Notes: a model not told the origin generated them from the letters alone. Counted from the stretch's first letter, positions 7,317-17,696 are shown. The stretch is 64,000 nt of DNA from Nitrosovibrio sp. Nv6 (GCF_900110495.1 NZ_FODX01000001.1:496001-560000), one strand, 5' to 3'. A program made the numbers and translations.

Positions 7317-9191
7317 GTGACACCGGAGACTCCGCCCAATCGGCTCGACCGGCCCGTCGACGAAAAACACGACCATGTTCTGGGTCCTCCCGATGCCGAG
7401 ATCACACTGGTCGAATACGGCAGCTACGCCGACGCTTCCTCCCGCGAAGCCCACGAGCGCGTCGCAGAATTGCGCAACCGGTTTGGCACCCGATTACGTT
7501 ATGTGTTTCGTCACCGGCCGCTGAAAGGAAGTGATCTCGCGCGTCGCGCAGCCGAGATGGTGGAATCATATAGCAGCGACCCCGCGCGCTTCTGGAATGT
7601 GCACGTCGCGCTGATGACCCGGTCTGATAAGTTGAATGACGACGATCTGCGCAAGCTGGCCGTTGACTTGAGTCTCGGCGCTAAGAACGACGGTCCTCGG
7701 GAAAATGACACCGCCGCGCAGGCCAAAGCTCGCGTGGATGCGGATATCGACAGCGCGACCGCCAGCGGCGTCATTATGACGCCAACCTTTTTCATCAATG
7801 ATCGCCGTTACGATGGCCCATGGGATGTGAACTCCCTTTCCGAGGCTATGCTTGGCTCGCTCGGTCACGTGGTCCACTCGGCTGCGCTGGATTTTGCCAA
7901 ATGGGCGCCTTCTACCGGCGTCATGCTGCTGGTGGCCACCGGCCTCGCGGTCATGCTGAGCAATTCCATCGTTGGTCCCGATTTTCGCGAGTTGTGGAAT
8001 CTGCGCCTGGGGTTTACCTTTGCCGGGACGGAATTCGATCTTTCTTTGCAGAACTGGATTAATGACGGACTGCTTGTAATTTTCTTCCTGGTAGTCGGTC
8101 TGGAAATCAAGCGGGAATTCACCGTTGGCCATCTTGCGAACCCGCAGTCCGCCATGCTGCCGGTTGCCGCAGCCATTGGCGGAATGGCTGTGCCGGCAAT
8201 GCTCTATCTGATACTGGTGCCCGGCGGCCCGGACGGCACATGGTCTCTCGGCTGGGGGGTGCCAATGGCTACAGATACGGCATTTGCGATTGCGTTGATC
8301 GCAATGATGGGCAGGCGCGTTCCGATCGAGCTACGCGTCTTTCTTACCGCGGCTGCTATTGTCGACGATATCGGCGCAATCATTGTCGTAGCAATCTTCT
8401 ACACCGGAGATCTGCATATCGAGTACCTCGCCACCGCTGTCCTCATCGTGGGATTACTGGCGCTGCTTAATGAGGGAGGCGTCTATCGCGCGTCCCCCTA
8501 CGTGGTCCTCGGTATTGCTCTCTGGACATGCGTGCACGCCAGCGGAATACACGCTACCCTTGCAGGCGTCATTCTCGCCCTTTTTATTCCAACCCGTCCG
8601 CCGCCCAATCTCAGGGCACTGATGCTGCAAGCCGACGCCATCCTGACTGCGGAAACGCAGCGCGGCAAGGAAGTGTTGCGTTATGGCCCATCCGAGCCCG
8701 CGCTGGAGGCATTGGACGCCATTCATGATCGCCTTGAATCCCCCGCCGACCGCATGCTTCGCCATGTTGCGCCGAGATCGAGCTTTCTGGTATTGCCGGT
8801 GTTCGCCCTGGCCAATGCGGGTGTGGTAATGGATACAAGTATATTCAGCGGCCATGCACCACTGATGGCGAGTACCGCGGCAGCCCTGGTAATCGGGAAG
8901 CCGCTCGGATTTATGGCTGCTGCCGCCATGGCGGTATGGCTGAACATTGCAAACAAACCGTATGCCTATTCCTGGCGTCAATTGGCCGGAGCAGGAGCGT
9001 TGGCCGGCATCGGCTTTACCATGTCGCTCTTCATCGCAAGCCAGACTTTTCCCGTGGAAAGCGATTATGCGGCTGTCAAAATTGCGATTTTCGCGGGCTC
9101 GATTCTATCCGCGATGATCGGTGTTGCGATATTGTGGAATGCGAGTTCAATCGAGCGGGGATATCACTCTTCCGCTAACCGCGGGGGATGA
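7317..9191 (+). CDS. nhaA: Na+/H+ antiporter NhaA with N-terminal DsbA-like domain
   Basis: A 624-residue fusion. Residues about 20-185 form a DsbA/thioredoxin_4-like domain (HDHVLGPPDAEITLVEYGSY, YVFRHRPLKGSD, GVIMTPTFFINDRRYDG). Residues about 195-610 form a complete NhaA antiporter with about 12 helices, including LVVGLEIKREF, MATDTAFAIALIAMMGRR and the ion-binding AAAIVDDIGAI with its double aspartate. The thioredoxin active site reads YADASS where DsbA-like proteins have a CxxC, so redox catalysis is lost. A cis-Pro (MTPTFF) remains. The GTG start at 7317 is adopted; no strong ribosome site is visible. The domain order is unusual, since NhaA-thioredoxin fusions more often carry the extra domain at the C-terminus. 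Confidence 0.9.
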   Translation: MTPETPPNRLDRPVDEKHDHVLGPPDAEITLVEYGSYADASSREAHERVAELRNRFGTRLRYVFRHRPLKGSDLARRAAEMVESYSSDPARFWNVHVALMTRSDKLNDDDLRKLAVDLSLGAKNDGPRENDTAAQAKARVDADIDSATASGVIMTPTFFINDRRYDGPWDVNSLSEAMLGSLGHVVHSAALDFAKWAPSTGVMLLVATGLAVMLSNSIVGPDFRELWNLRLGFTFAGTEFDLSLQNWINDGLLVIFFLVVGLEIKREFTVGHLANPQSAMLPVAAAIGGMAVPAMLYLILVPGGPDGTWSLGWGVPMATDTAFAIALIAMMGRRVPIELRVFLTAAAIVDDIGAIIVVAIFYTGDLHIEYLATAVLIVGLLALLNEGGVYRASPYVVLGIALWTCVHASGIHATLAGVILALFIPTRPPPNLRALMLQADAILTAETQRGKEVLRYGPSEPALEALDAIHDRLESPADRMLRHVAPRSSFLVLPVFALANAGVVMDTSIFSGHAPLMASTAAALVIGKPLGFMAAAAMAVWLNIANKPYAYSWRQLAGAGALAGIGFTMSLFIASQTFPVESDYAAVKIAIFAGSILSAMIGVAILWNASSIERGYHSSANRGG

Positions 9192-9365
9192 AAGTCTCTT
9201 AAGCAGCTTGCGAAAATTGCGGGAGCAAGCATCCGAGTAGCGTATCCGTTAGACAACGCACAGACCCAGCACGATTTTGCGCACAATCTGGCAATTTTTT
9301 ATCAGCGTCGGCTCAGGAACCCCAGCCGATTCCCGCAACAGTAACCTTTTTCCGGAGGAGCGATC

Positions 9366-9791
9366 ATGACGACAAAGAAAGCATGGGCAGTGTGGAAGGG
9401 CGGCATCAAGGATGGCGGCGGCACCATTTCCACCGAAACCGGCGTACTCAAGGAAGCGCCTTACGGATTCAAGGCGAGATTCGAGGATGGCAAGGGTACC
9501 AACCCCGAGGAGTTGATCGGCGCCGCGCATGCGGGCTGTTTTGCGATGGCGCTGTCCTTGATGCTCGGTGAAGCGGGACTGACGGCGGAGAAGATCGAGA
9601 CACACGCCGACGTTACGCTCGACAAGGTCGGCGAGGGGTTCGAGATTACGTCAAGCCACCTTACCGTAGCGGCGAAAATTCCGGGGGCGGATAAAGCAAA
9701 GTTCGAGGAGATTGCAAATAAGGCGAAAACGGGATGTCCCGTGTCGAAGCTGATGAAAGCAAAGATTACGATGGATGCCCGACTGGAATAA
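9366..9791 (+). CDS. OsmC-family peroxiredoxin
   Basis: A 141-residue OsmC/Ohr-superfamily thiol peroxidase, which reduces organic hydroperoxides with two cysteines. Visible features are TNPEELIGAAHAGCFAMALS, with the peroxidatic-type Cys about residue 58, and KTGCPVSKLMK, with the second Cys about residue 125. Length and the start KAWAVWKGGIKDGGG match OsmC proper rather than Ohr. A strong ribosome site, CCGGAGGAG, precedes ATG 9366. It is monocistronic and probably stress-induced. Confidence 0.9.
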   Translation: MTTKKAWAVWKGGIKDGGGTISTETGVLKEAPYGFKARFEDGKGTNPEELIGAAHAGCFAMALSLMLGEAGLTAEKIETHADVTLDKVGEGFEITSSHLTVAAKIPGADKAKFEEIANKAKTGCPVSKLMKAKITMDARLE

Positions 9792-10149
9792 ATAATAGCC
9801 CCTCGTCCATCAAATGCCGGAGAACCTCCGCTGACCCGGCTCATTTTCTCATTCCGCGCGGACTTTCACGCAATGTGCTTATCGTCAGTTCACAACCGGT
9901 TTTACAGCCTGATCCGCACGAATGAAAATATCACCGACGGATCTGTGCCGTATCAGGATCACATGGCGAATCAAGAAAAAGCCCGGAGCAGCATCTCTGC
10001 TGCCGGGCTGAATTGTCCCGCTGCCATGGAGGAACATTTATGATATTCCTCTTCTTCTAGTATTATTTTACCGGCTTCAGGCGTCCTGCCTATTGGACTG
10101 AAGTACAGCCATGGCGCCGAGGTAAAGTTCTCGAGGAGCAATAGCCAAT
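9792..10149. other. intergenic stretch with one strong hairpin
   Basis: No gene is supported between the OsmC and CotH-like genes. The only structure is the hairpin at 9976-10008, listed separately. An opposite-strand frame over 9971-10219 is open but has a poor start and no recognisable sequence. Confidence 0.5.
9976..10008 (-). terminator. intrinsic terminator on the minus strand without an upstream gene
   Basis: Read on the minus strand, a GC-rich stem has outer arms GCCCGG / CGGGC (plus 9981-9986 and 10004-10008) and inner arms GCAGCA (9988-9993) / TGCTGC (9998-10003). It is followed by TTTTT (plus 9976-9980). This is a textbook rho-independent terminator for leftward transcription. No minus-strand gene ends here, so it may belong to a small RNA starting near 10030-10150, or be an antisense stop. 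Confidence 0.65.
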
Positions 10150-11676
10150 ATGAATAAACAGTGGGTACTGCCTGTCTGTTGCATCTTTGTCTTCCTCGGC
10201 TTTTCCCCGGTCCGATCATTCGCCCAGCCGCCTGTCGATGTAGATCGTTCGAACGCGCAAATGTCGGGTTCGGAATTATGGAACCTTACTGAAAGTAAAC
10301 TATTCAACGGGCAGATGCACAAGATTTCCATTCGCATGAACCACGCAGTGTGGAACCGGCTCCACGAGGACGAGAAGAACAATGGATGCCACAATACGGG
10401 CACTGCGAAGTGGGCGCATGTGCGGGATTTCACCTTCAACGACATCGCCATGAAGGATGTTGCCATCAAGGTTCGCGGCAACAGTTCACGCTGCTTGCCG
10501 CAACTGAAACTCAGCATTTCCTTCGACAGGACAAAAGACGTCTACACCAGGCAAGGCACTGGGAACTGGATAGCAGTCGAATACAGCGAGCCTGGCAGGA
10601 AGGCAATTGAGGACCGTACATTGCACGGTCTCGAAGAACTGAACCTGAGCGGCAACTTCAGCGACTCAAGCCCGGAGAATGACAATGGCAATGACACGCT
10701 CGCGCGGGAATTCATAGCCACGTGGGCTGCCGCAAAGGCGGAAGACGTTGTCAAAACCACGCTTCGCGGCCCGCCGGTCTATCGCACCGCCTACGTACTG
10801 GTCGAGTTTCAATTTTGCACCGGCGATGCGGACAATGTTTGCAATAACCGTTTTGCGCGCGCTTACCTGATTGCCGAACCCCTCGACAGGAGGTTCTTCA
10901 AGATGCGCTACGACGACGACAAACCCACCGTCTTCTCGATGGCTCATGGTTGCGCGCTGAGGATCGACAGAGGCAGCAAGGGTTTTACCTACCCCTGCCT
11001 GGAGCCCGAATACCTGGACGGAAAGAAGATGGATGACGCAGACACGGCGGCACAGTTAAAGGCTCTCGCTCATATTACCGGGGCCGGAAGCTTCAAAACG
11101 CGAATGGATGCAGCCGACACGGCGCCGGAGCTTGGCGAGGTTCTCGACCTCGACTCGATCATGAATTATGCGGCATTCGCCACCACCGCAGGTCATTGGG
11201 ATAGCGCCTACGGAAATTTCAACAACGATATGCTGTATTTTCACGCGCCCAGCGGCAAATGGAAGCTTATCGCCCGCGACGTGAACGATACGTTCGACTC
11301 CGATAGCCGTGGCGGCCCACCGTGCAGCTATTCGTATGCCGAGATTGCGCAAGCGCCCCGCATCCTGTTTGATAAATTGTTCGGCCTCCCGAAGCTCGAT
11401 GCGCAATTCAGAAAGCATCTAGGTGATTACCTGACTGCGCTCTATGGTCGGAATGGTTCGGATAGTCCGCTTAAAAACAAGATTATGGAGGTGCGCGACC
11501 GTTACATCATGAAAACCGACGGGGAACTGCCCGATAGCGAGCTCCAGAACACTCCGCCAACCCAGAAAGTTCAGAAGATGCTCGACTATGCAACGCAGCG
11601 CTTGCGTATCCTGAGAAATCAGCCTCGACCTGCCCAGGCAATGGGACCAACCGGGGCAGCAGATCGAATTAGATGA
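10150..11676 (+). CDS. secreted CotH-kinase-family protein
   Basis: A 508-residue exported protein. Residues 1-25 form a signal peptide with a likely cut after RSFA. The CotH signature is spread over the chain: a beta-rich N-domain with IAMKDVAIKVRGNSSR (about residues 96-115), then GHWDSAYGNFNNDMLYFHAP and KWKLIARDVNDTFDSDS (about 340-385), where the paired aspartates correspond to the metal-binding residues of CotH kinases. CotH phosphorylates spore-coat proteins in Bacillus; many Gram-negative members are secreted and of unknown target. Six or more cysteines suggest periplasmic or extracellular disulfides. It is monocistronic. Confidence 0.8.
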   Translation: MNKQWVLPVCCIFVFLGFSPVRSFAQPPVDVDRSNAQMSGSELWNLTESKLFNGQMHKISIRMNHAVWNRLHEDEKNNGCHNTGTAKWAHVRDFTFNDIAMKDVAIKVRGNSSRCLPQLKLSISFDRTKDVYTRQGTGNWIAVEYSEPGRKAIEDRTLHGLEELNLSGNFSDSSPENDNGNDTLAREFIATWAAAKAEDVVKTTLRGPPVYRTAYVLVEFQFCTGDADNVCNNRFARAYLIAEPLDRRFFKMRYDDDKPTVFSMAHGCALRIDRGSKGFTYPCLEPEYLDGKKMDDADTAAQLKALAHITGAGSFKTRMDAADTAPELGEVLDLDSIMNYAAFATTAGHWDSAYGNFNNDMLYFHAPSGKWKLIARDVNDTFDSDSRGGPPCSYSYAEIAQAPRILFDKLFGLPKLDAQFRKHLGDYLTALYGRNGSDSPLKNKIMEVRDRYIMKTDGELPDSELQNTPPTQKVQKMLDYATQRLRILRNQPRPAQAMGPTGAADRIR

Positions 11677-11819
11677 GGAGTGTGGCAATAGCGAGGCATT
11701 CGCGGCTTCGACGCGAACGGTGCTCCCGTTCTGAGTGGTGCGTGAGAGAGCATTGAAAGAACGCTATGGAGCCCTGCCGGAATTGCCCTCCGGACCGAAC
11801 CCTCGATTACCAGGCACTT

Positions 11820-12791
11820 TCACCGCTTCGTGCCCGCCAGCGCTTCCACGCCAGCTATGACATCGAACAGTTCCTCGTCGATTTTACTCTGGCGCAAACT
11901 GTAGAACGTCTTTTGAAGGTCTTCGCGCAGTTGATCGATATTTCTTTCGGCGCGCTCCATCGCGGCGAGTCGGCTTGCGTTTTCGCTCGCGAGGGATTCG
12001 GCACATGCGCGGAAGAGCGAGACGAAAAGATACTCCCGAACCAGCGCCTGTAGCGTCGCAGTATTGTCGCCCACCACCTCCGGCAGATTCCTTGTGGGCC
12101 AGGGCAGTTCAGCCAGCATCCGCCGCCAGGTTTCATCCAGCGGCAGCAGCTGCTGATTGACGGGCTCGTATATCTCGCCTGACCTGGAGTTATTATGGAA
12201 AAGATAAAGCTGCGTGACCCTGTTCTTATTCCGATGTACTTTCTGTTCCCGCTGATCGTTATTCTGTTCCCGATGCCCCTCACCCTCTGCCAGGCTCGGC
12301 GCCATGATCCGCATCAGGATCTGCCCCACCAGCGGTGTGATAGCCTTGATCGAAAGCGGAACGGTTAAAAGCCCCGCTGGCGGCAAACCCGCATCAGTCA
12401 ACCGGTCATGCGCGCGCTCGCCTACTGCCCAGACTTTTTTCTTACCCGGCAAAGCCGCCAGCGTATGAACGGCGTAATCCACTACCACATCGTTAAACTG
12501 ACCCACAAGTCCCTGATCCGAGCCAAACACGATGGCCCCAATGATTCCAGTGCCTTTTTTTTCTTTCCGTTCATATTCAGGCAGCGGCGCCACGCCTGCC
12601 GAGGGCGCCCTTTCGCTCAGGCAGACACTCAAGCCAAGCTGTACGGCGCGATAATAATCATCCAGCGAGCGCACGGATTTTTCGTATTGCCCGATACTCG
12701 CCGCGGCCAGCGCCTTCATGGTGCTGACCACCGAACGCAGGTCTCGGGCTCTTTCTATCTTCCGGCGCAGATTCGCGAGGGTATCGCTCAT
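11820..12791 (-). CDS. atpG: orphan N-ATPase-type F1 gamma subunit
   Basis: A 323-residue F-type ATPase gamma subunit. Coiled-coil termini are intact: TLANLRRKIERARDLRSVVS at the start, STMKALAAASIGQYEKSVRS next, and LREDLQKTFYSLRQSKIDEE near the end. The sequence is closer to the alternative Na+-type N-ATPase gamma than to the housekeeping one (note ESLASENASRLAAMERAERN). It is about 30 residues longer than usual because of a hydrophilic Gln/Arg/Asn-rich insert around residues 165-195. In N-ATPases this gene ends a nine-gene operon; here bamC lies 54 bases upstream and no other ATPase gene is present. It may be a relic, or may supply a complex encoded elsewhere. Confidence 0.85.
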   Translation of the reverse strand: MSDTLANLRRKIERARDLRSVVSTMKALAAASIGQYEKSVRSLDDYYRAVQLGLSVCLSERAPSAGVAPLPEYERKEKKGTGIIGAIVFGSDQGLVGQFNDVVVDYAVHTLAALPGKKKVWAVGERAHDRLTDAGLPPAGLLTVPLSIKAITPLVGQILMRIMAPSLAEGEGHREQNNDQREQKVHRNKNRVTQLYLFHNNSRSGEIYEPVNQQLLPLDETWRRMLAELPWPTRNLPEVVGDNTATLQALVREYLFVSLFRACAESLASENASRLAAMERAERNIDQLREDLQKTFYSLRQSKIDEELFDVIAGVEALAGTKR

Positions 12792-12845
12792 GACTTCCCT
12801 CTGATTGTCCTGGCATGGCAGGTTGCCGGAATTTCCGGATCCTGC

Positions 12846-13976
12846 CTACTTCAACTGTTCATGCAGCAATTGCAATATCTTGCTCCCGTTACCGGATTTC
12901 TCGGGTTCACCATCCTTATTGAGCACCTTGACATCGGTACTTTCCCCTGTTTCCCCCGCTTCACTTAGCTGGATACGGAATTGCTCCGGCTTGTCGTCTT
13001 CACTGTCGCGCCAGAAGATAAGTTTCGAAAGCACGCCGGGTCCTGCACCACTATCCACATCGGGGTTGATATAGCGCACGAAATAAATCCCCTGGGAACG
13101 GTTGCGGTCCTCGACGGTGAAGCCGATACGATCGAGCGCCAATCCTACACGGCGCCATGAGCGGTCAAATGCCTCGTTCACGGTAAGTACACCGCCTTTT
13201 TCCCGGTCGAGGCGGGCACGCTCCACAGTAACGCCTGTACTGGCAACTGCTGATCGGGCGCGCTCTTCCGCCACACCAAACCGCATCATCAGGCGGGAAA
13301 GCATTTCGGCTTCCAGATCCGGATCAGCGGGGCGAGGCTGCCATACAGTGCGCACATCGCCCTGCATCACTTCATCCATACCGCGATGGCTGATATATAT
13401 CTCGGTGGTGCCGTCTTCTCCACGTTCCAGACGGGTGCGAAACTTGTCACGCTCCGCTGTCGAATACAAGGTATCCAGAATCTTTCCGAGCGTATTCCGG
13501 ATCAGATCCTCCGGAATTTTGGCGCGGTTCTCGGCCCAATCGGTTTCCATTACACCGGCTTCCGGCATCTCCACCTTGATGAGAAATCCCAATTCCTGCC
13601 AAAACCCTTTTACCACCGGCCATATCTCATCCGGTTCACCCCTTACGACCAGCCAGCGCTGGGTACCGGAGCGTTCCATGCGTACGCCGCCCTCCTCCAG
13701 CGTGGGCAGAACAGAACCGCCGCCGGTGGTGGTGCCGGTCTCCTTGTTGCGCTCTTTATTATAGGTGGAAAAAGTGGCACTTCCCGCCGTGCTGATATCC
13801 GGGACAACATAACGCTCGTCTGAACCTGGCGCCGTCAGATCGGGTGGAACTTCCAGCGGTGGAAGCTTGCCTGCCGATTTGTAATTTATTTTCTTGGCTT
13901 CCGGCAGCAGGTTGCATCCCGCCACCATCGCTGCTAAACATAGCGCGACCAATATCCGCCATCTCATGCGCAACAT
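12846..13976 (-). CDS. bamC: outer-membrane assembly lipoprotein BamC
   Basis: A 376-residue lipoprotein of the BamC/NlpB family, a non-essential partner of BamA-BamD in outer-membrane protein insertion. The N-terminus has a signal and a lipobox ending AAMVAGC (about residue 21). An unstructured stretch follows with KLPPLEVPPDLTAPGSDERY, the segment that binds BamD. Two helix-grip domains follow, about residues 100-230 and 245-345, the second starting near GGVLTVNEAFDRSWRRVGLA. It lies 29 bases downstream of dapA, the classical dapA-bamC order, so the two are probably one transcript. Confidence 0.9.
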   Translation of the reverse strand: MLRMRWRILVALCLAAMVAGCNLLPEAKKINYKSAGKLPPLEVPPDLTAPGSDERYVVPDISTAGSATFSTYNKERNKETGTTTGGGSVLPTLEEGGVRMERSGTQRWLVVRGEPDEIWPVVKGFWQELGFLIKVEMPEAGVMETDWAENRAKIPEDLIRNTLGKILDTLYSTAERDKFRTRLERGEDGTTEIYISHRGMDEVMQGDVRTVWQPRPADPDLEAEMLSRLMMRFGVAEERARSAVASTGVTVERARLDREKGGVLTVNEAFDRSWRRVGLALDRIGFTVEDRNRSQGIYFVRYINPDVDSGAGPGVLSKLIFWRDSEDDKPEQFRIQLSEAGETGESTDVKVLNKDGEPEKSGNGSKILQLLHEQLK

Positions 13977-14005
13977 TCAATCCCTCTTAAATTCCGGCCA
14001 GCCAT

Positions 14006-14920
14006 TTATACGGCGAATACGGCGATCCCGGCCTTGCTCATTGCTTCTCTGACAACTTGATGATATTGATCCGACAGTTGCGTCAAGGGCAGACGCAGGC
14101 CGGTACCTATCAGTCCCATTTGCGCCACCGCCCACTTTACGGGGATGGGATTGGCCTCGACGAATAAATCCTGGTGCAGCCTCTGCAGTTTACTGTTGGC
14201 GGCACGAGCGGCGGCGAGATCCCCGGCGAAGGCCGCAGCATACATTTCATGCATCAGCCTGGGCGCTGCATTGGCGGTGACCGAAATCACACCATGACCG
14301 CCCAGCAACAACATTGCCAGAGCGCTCGCATCGTCTCCACTATAAACCGCAAAGTCTTGCGGCGCCCGGCACAGCAGGTCGAAACCGCGCCCCATATCCC
14401 CCGTCGCATCCTTGATGCCGACAATATTGGGAATCTCGGCCAGGCGAAGCACCGTGTCATTGGCGATATCCGCCACGGTTCTGCCAGGCACATTGTATAA
14501 AATCTGCGGTATATCCACCGCCTCCGCTATTGCCCTGAAGTGCTGATACAAACCTTCCTGAGTCGGCTTGTTATAATAGGGAACCACTGACAGGCTTGCG
14601 TCCGCACCGGCATTCTTGGCGTAGACAGAGAGATCGATGGCCTCCCTGGTGGAATTCGCACCCGTACCGGCGATTACCGGCACGCGCCCGGCCGCGCACT
14701 CTACAGCGGTTTTGATTACCAGATGGTGCTCGTCGAAATCGACCGTCGGAGACTCGCCAGTGGTGCCCACCACCACGATGCCGTCGGTTCCCTCCGCCAC
14801 GTGAAAGTCGATCAGGGCATGAAAACGCTCCAGGTCCAACTCGCCATTTTCGTGCATGGGCGTGACGATGGCGACGAGGCTCCCTCTTATTGGAATTATT
14901 GGAATTGCAACATTATCCAT
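14006..14920 (-). CDS. dapA: 4-hydroxy-tetrahydrodipicolinate synthase
   Basis: A 304-residue TIM-barrel aldolase that condenses pyruvate with aspartate semialdehyde in lysine and diaminopimelate synthesis. Seen are the Thr pair in GTTGESPT, the catalytic tyrosine in [17 protein letters not shown], and the Schiff-base lysine in [10 protein letters not shown]. The N-terminus is about nine residues longer than in E. coli ([12 protein letters not shown] before SLVAIVTPM), so an internal start is possible. It heads the dapA-bamC pair. Its aspartate-semialdehyde substrate is shared with the hom/thrC branch at 27-30 kb. Confidence 0.95.
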   Translation of the reverse strand: MDNVAIPIIPIRGSLVAIVTPMHENGELDLERFHALIDFHVAEGTDGIVVVGTTGESPTVDFDEHHLVIKTAVECAAGRVPVIAGTGANSTREAIDLSVYAKNAGADASLSVVPYYNKPTQEGLYQHFRAIAEAVDIPQILYNVPGRTVADIANDTVLRLAEIPNIVGIKDATGDMGRGFDLLCRAPQDFAVYSGDDASALAMLLLGGHGVISVTANAAPRLMHEMYAAAFAGDLAAARAANSKLQRLHQDLFVEANPIPVKWAVAQMGLIGTGLRLPLTQLSDQYHQVVREAMSKAGIAVFAV

Positions 14921-15086
14921 GACGGTCGATCCAGCAAAAAATCATATTTTACCCGAATCTCGCCTCTGCCAGCATATTCCCCACCCTGCGCCGAGTGAAA
15001 GCAAATTTACGCAACACAAAAATCATCGAATCGCGTTCTCAGACCATTGCAGCACTTGCTGGTTCCACAAGCGATCCTCCCCGTGG

Positions 15087-17696
15087 TCATGATTTCGAAA
15101 ATACCATCGCGCCATTTCTGCAATCGACGGCGATGGTGTCTTTTGCGCCGAAGCGGCCTTCGAGTATCTCCTTTGCGAGGGGGTTCTCGATTTGCGCCTG
15201 AATTGCACGCTTCAACGGTCGGGCCCCGAAAACCGGATCGAAACCAGCCTGGGCAAGTTCCGCCAATGCGGCATCGGTTACTTCCAGATTCATCTGCAGT
15301 TTCGCCAGCCGCGCTTCCAGGTATTGCAACTGTATCCTGGCTATGGATTGGATGTGTTTGTCGGACAGCGCATGGAATACCACGACCTCATCAATGCGAT
15401 TGATGAACTCAGGGCGGAAATAGGCTTTTACCTCCCCCATCACCGCCAGCTTGATCACCTGATAATCATCGCCCGCCATTTGCTGGATCATTTGCGAACC
15501 GAGATTGGAGGTCATGACAACGACAGTGTTCTTGAAATCCACCGTGCGCCCCTGCCCATCGGTCATGCGGCCGTCGTCCAGCACCTGCAGCAGAACGTTG
15601 AACACATCGGGATGGGCCTTTTCGACTTCATCCAGCAGAATCACGGAATAAGGCTTTCTGCGCACCGCTTCAGTCAGGTAGCCGCCTTCCTCGTAGCCGA
15701 CATAACCCGGCGGCGCTCCGATCAATCGCGCAACCGAATGTTTTTCCATGAACTCCGACATATCAATGCGAATCAGATGTTCTTCCGAATCAAACAGAAA
15801 GCCGGCCAACGTCTTGCATAGCTCCGTTTTGCCCACACCGGTGGGTCCCAGGAATAAAAACGAACCGTAAGGACGGTTGGGATCGGCCAGTCCTGCTCTC
15901 GAACGGCGTATCGCATCGGATACGAGGCGCACCGCCTCATCCTGTCCCACCACCCGCTCGTGCAGCTTCTGTTCCATCTGCAAGAGCTTCTCGCGCTCCC
16001 CCTGCATCATTTTCGATACGGGAATGCCGGTCGCGCGGGAAACCACCTCGGCAATTTCTTCCGCGCCCACCTGTGTGCGGAGCAGCTTCGGCCTGTTCTC
16101 GCCAGCGCCTTGCCCCGCCATTTCGTTCTGCCGATCCTGATTGCTGAGTTGTGCCTGCAATTGCGCTTCCAGTTGGGGAATACGGCCGTATTGCAGTTCC
16201 GAAACTTTCTGCCAGTCGCCTTTGCGTGTCGCCGCTTCCATTTCCAGCTTGACCTTCTCCATCTCCTCCTTGATGTGCTGCGAACCCTGCACCTGCGATT
16301 TCTCGGTTTTCCAGATTTCTTCCAGGTCGGCGTATTCACGCTCGAGCTTCGCTATTTCATCTTCCAGCAAGCCCAAGCGCTTCTGCGAGGCTTCGTCCTT
16401 TTCCTTCCTGACCGCCTCGCGTTCGATCTTGAGCTGGATGAGACGCCGGTCCAACCGGTCCATCACTTCAGGCTTGGAGTCGATTTCCATGCGAATTCGC
16501 GCCGCTGCCTCATCGATCAGATCAATGGCCTTGTCAGGCAGGAAACGGTCGGTTATATAACGATGAGACAGTTCGGCAGCGGCTACAATGGCCGGGTCAG
16601 TGATATCGACACCGTGATGCAGCTCGTATTTTTCCTGTAATCCACGCAGAATGGCGATGGTGGCTTCCATGGTAGGCTCGTCCACCAGCACCTTCTGGAA
16701 ACGCCGCTCGAGCGCCGCATCCTTCTCGACATATTTGCGATATTCATTCAGCGTGGTCGCGCCTACGCAATGCAACTCGCCGCGGGCCAGCGCGGGTTTG
16801 AGCATGTTTCCCGCATCAATAGCGCCTTCCGCCTTCCCCGCGCCCACCATAGTATGAAGCTCGTCAATAAAAACAATAATACGTCCTTCATTTTGCGCAA
16901 TCTCTTTCAGAACGGATTTCAGGCGTTCCTCGAATTCGCCGCGATATTTAGCCCCTGCCAGCAAGGCAGCCATATCGAGCGAAAGCACTTTTTTGTCCTT
17001 CAGGGTTTCCGGCACTTCACCCTTGACAATCCGCTGCGCCAGACCTTCAACGATAGCGGTCTTGCCCACGCCCGGCTCGCCGATCAAAACCGGATTATTC
17101 TTGGTGCGCCGCTGCAATACCTGGATGGTTCGGCGGATTTCGTCATCGCGTCCGATTACGGGGTCGAGCTTGCCCATCCGCGCCCGTTCGGTAAGATCAA
17201 GCGTATATTTTTTGAGGGCTTCACGGCTGCCCTCCGCTTCCGCGCTGCCCACATTCTCTCCTCCCCGCACCTCACTGATAGCCTGTTCCAGCGCAGCGCG
17301 ATTCGCGCCGTGCTGCCTGAGCAGATTGCCGGTTTCACCTTTATCCTGAAGCGCCGCCACCAGGAACATTTCCGATGCAATGAACTGGTCGCCCCGTTTC
17401 TGCGCTTCCTTATCCGCGACATTGAGCAAATTTCCCAACTCGCGTGAGGCGTTGATTTCGCCCCCGGTACCTTCCACCTTGGGGAAACGCTCTATCGCTT
17501 TCTTCAATGCTTCGCGCAAGGGCGGAACATTCGCGCCAGCGCGTTGCAACAACGAAATCGTGCCGCTGTCCTCCTGCTGCAATAGCGCAAGCAGCAGATG
17601 CTGTGGTTCAACGTAGGGATGGTCCTGGCCCACGGCAATGCTCTGCGCATCGGCCAGCGCCTGCTGGAATTTAGTGGTTAACTTATCGAAACGCAT
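15087..17696 (-). CDS. clpB: ClpB disaggregase
   Basis: An 869-residue AAA+ chaperone that works with DnaK to resolubilise aggregated protein. Order of parts: the N-domain with its Clp_N repeats (residues 1-150, [20 protein letters not shown]), NBD1 with Walker A GEPGVGKT and Walker B IIVFIDE, the middle coiled-coil domain (about 405-530, rich in Lys/Glu), and NBD2 with GPTGVGKT and [20 protein letters not shown]. Length matches the family (about 857). GAGGAG precedes the ATG. A heat-shock-type promoter lies at 17729-17756. There are no signs of damage. Confidence 0.97.
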   Translation of the reverse strand: MRFDKLTTKFQQALADAQSIAVGQDHPYVEPQHLLLALLQQEDSGTISLLQRAGANVPPLREALKKAIERFPKVEGTGGEINASRELGNLLNVADKEAQKRGDQFIASEMFLVAALQDKGETGNLLRQHGANRAALEQAISEVRGGENVGSAEAEGSREALKKYTLDLTERARMGKLDPVIGRDDEIRRTIQVLQRRTKNNPVLIGEPGVGKTAIVEGLAQRIVKGEVPETLKDKKVLSLDMAALLAGAKYRGEFEERLKSVLKEIAQNEGRIIVFIDELHTMVGAGKAEGAIDAGNMLKPALARGELHCVGATTLNEYRKYVEKDAALERRFQKVLVDEPTMEATIAILRGLQEKYELHHGVDITDPAIVAAAELSHRYITDRFLPDKAIDLIDEAAARIRMEIDSKPEVMDRLDRRLIQLKIEREAVRKEKDEASQKRLGLLEDEIAKLEREYADLEEIWKTEKSQVQGSQHIKEEMEKVKLEMEAATRKGDWQKVSELQYGRIPQLEAQLQAQLSNQDRQNEMAGQGAGENRPKLLRTQVGAEEIAEVVSRATGIPVSKMMQGEREKLLQMEQKLHERVVGQDEAVRLVSDAIRRSRAGLADPNRPYGSFLFLGPTGVGKTELCKTLAGFLFDSEEHLIRIDMSEFMEKHSVARLIGAPPGYVGYEEGGYLTEAVRRKPYSVILLDEVEKAHPDVFNVLLQVLDDGRMTDGQGRTVDFKNTVVVMTSNLGSQMIQQMAGDDYQVIKLAVMGEVKAYFRPEFINRIDEVVVFHALSDKHIQSIARIQLQYLEARLAKLQMNLEVTDAALAELAQAGFDPVFGARPLKRAIQAQIENPLAKEILEGRFGAKDTIAVDCRNGAMVFSKS

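Noticed and set aside
15192..17447. Several plus-strand ORFs over clpB
   Set aside because: They are antisense shadows of a highly conserved coding region.
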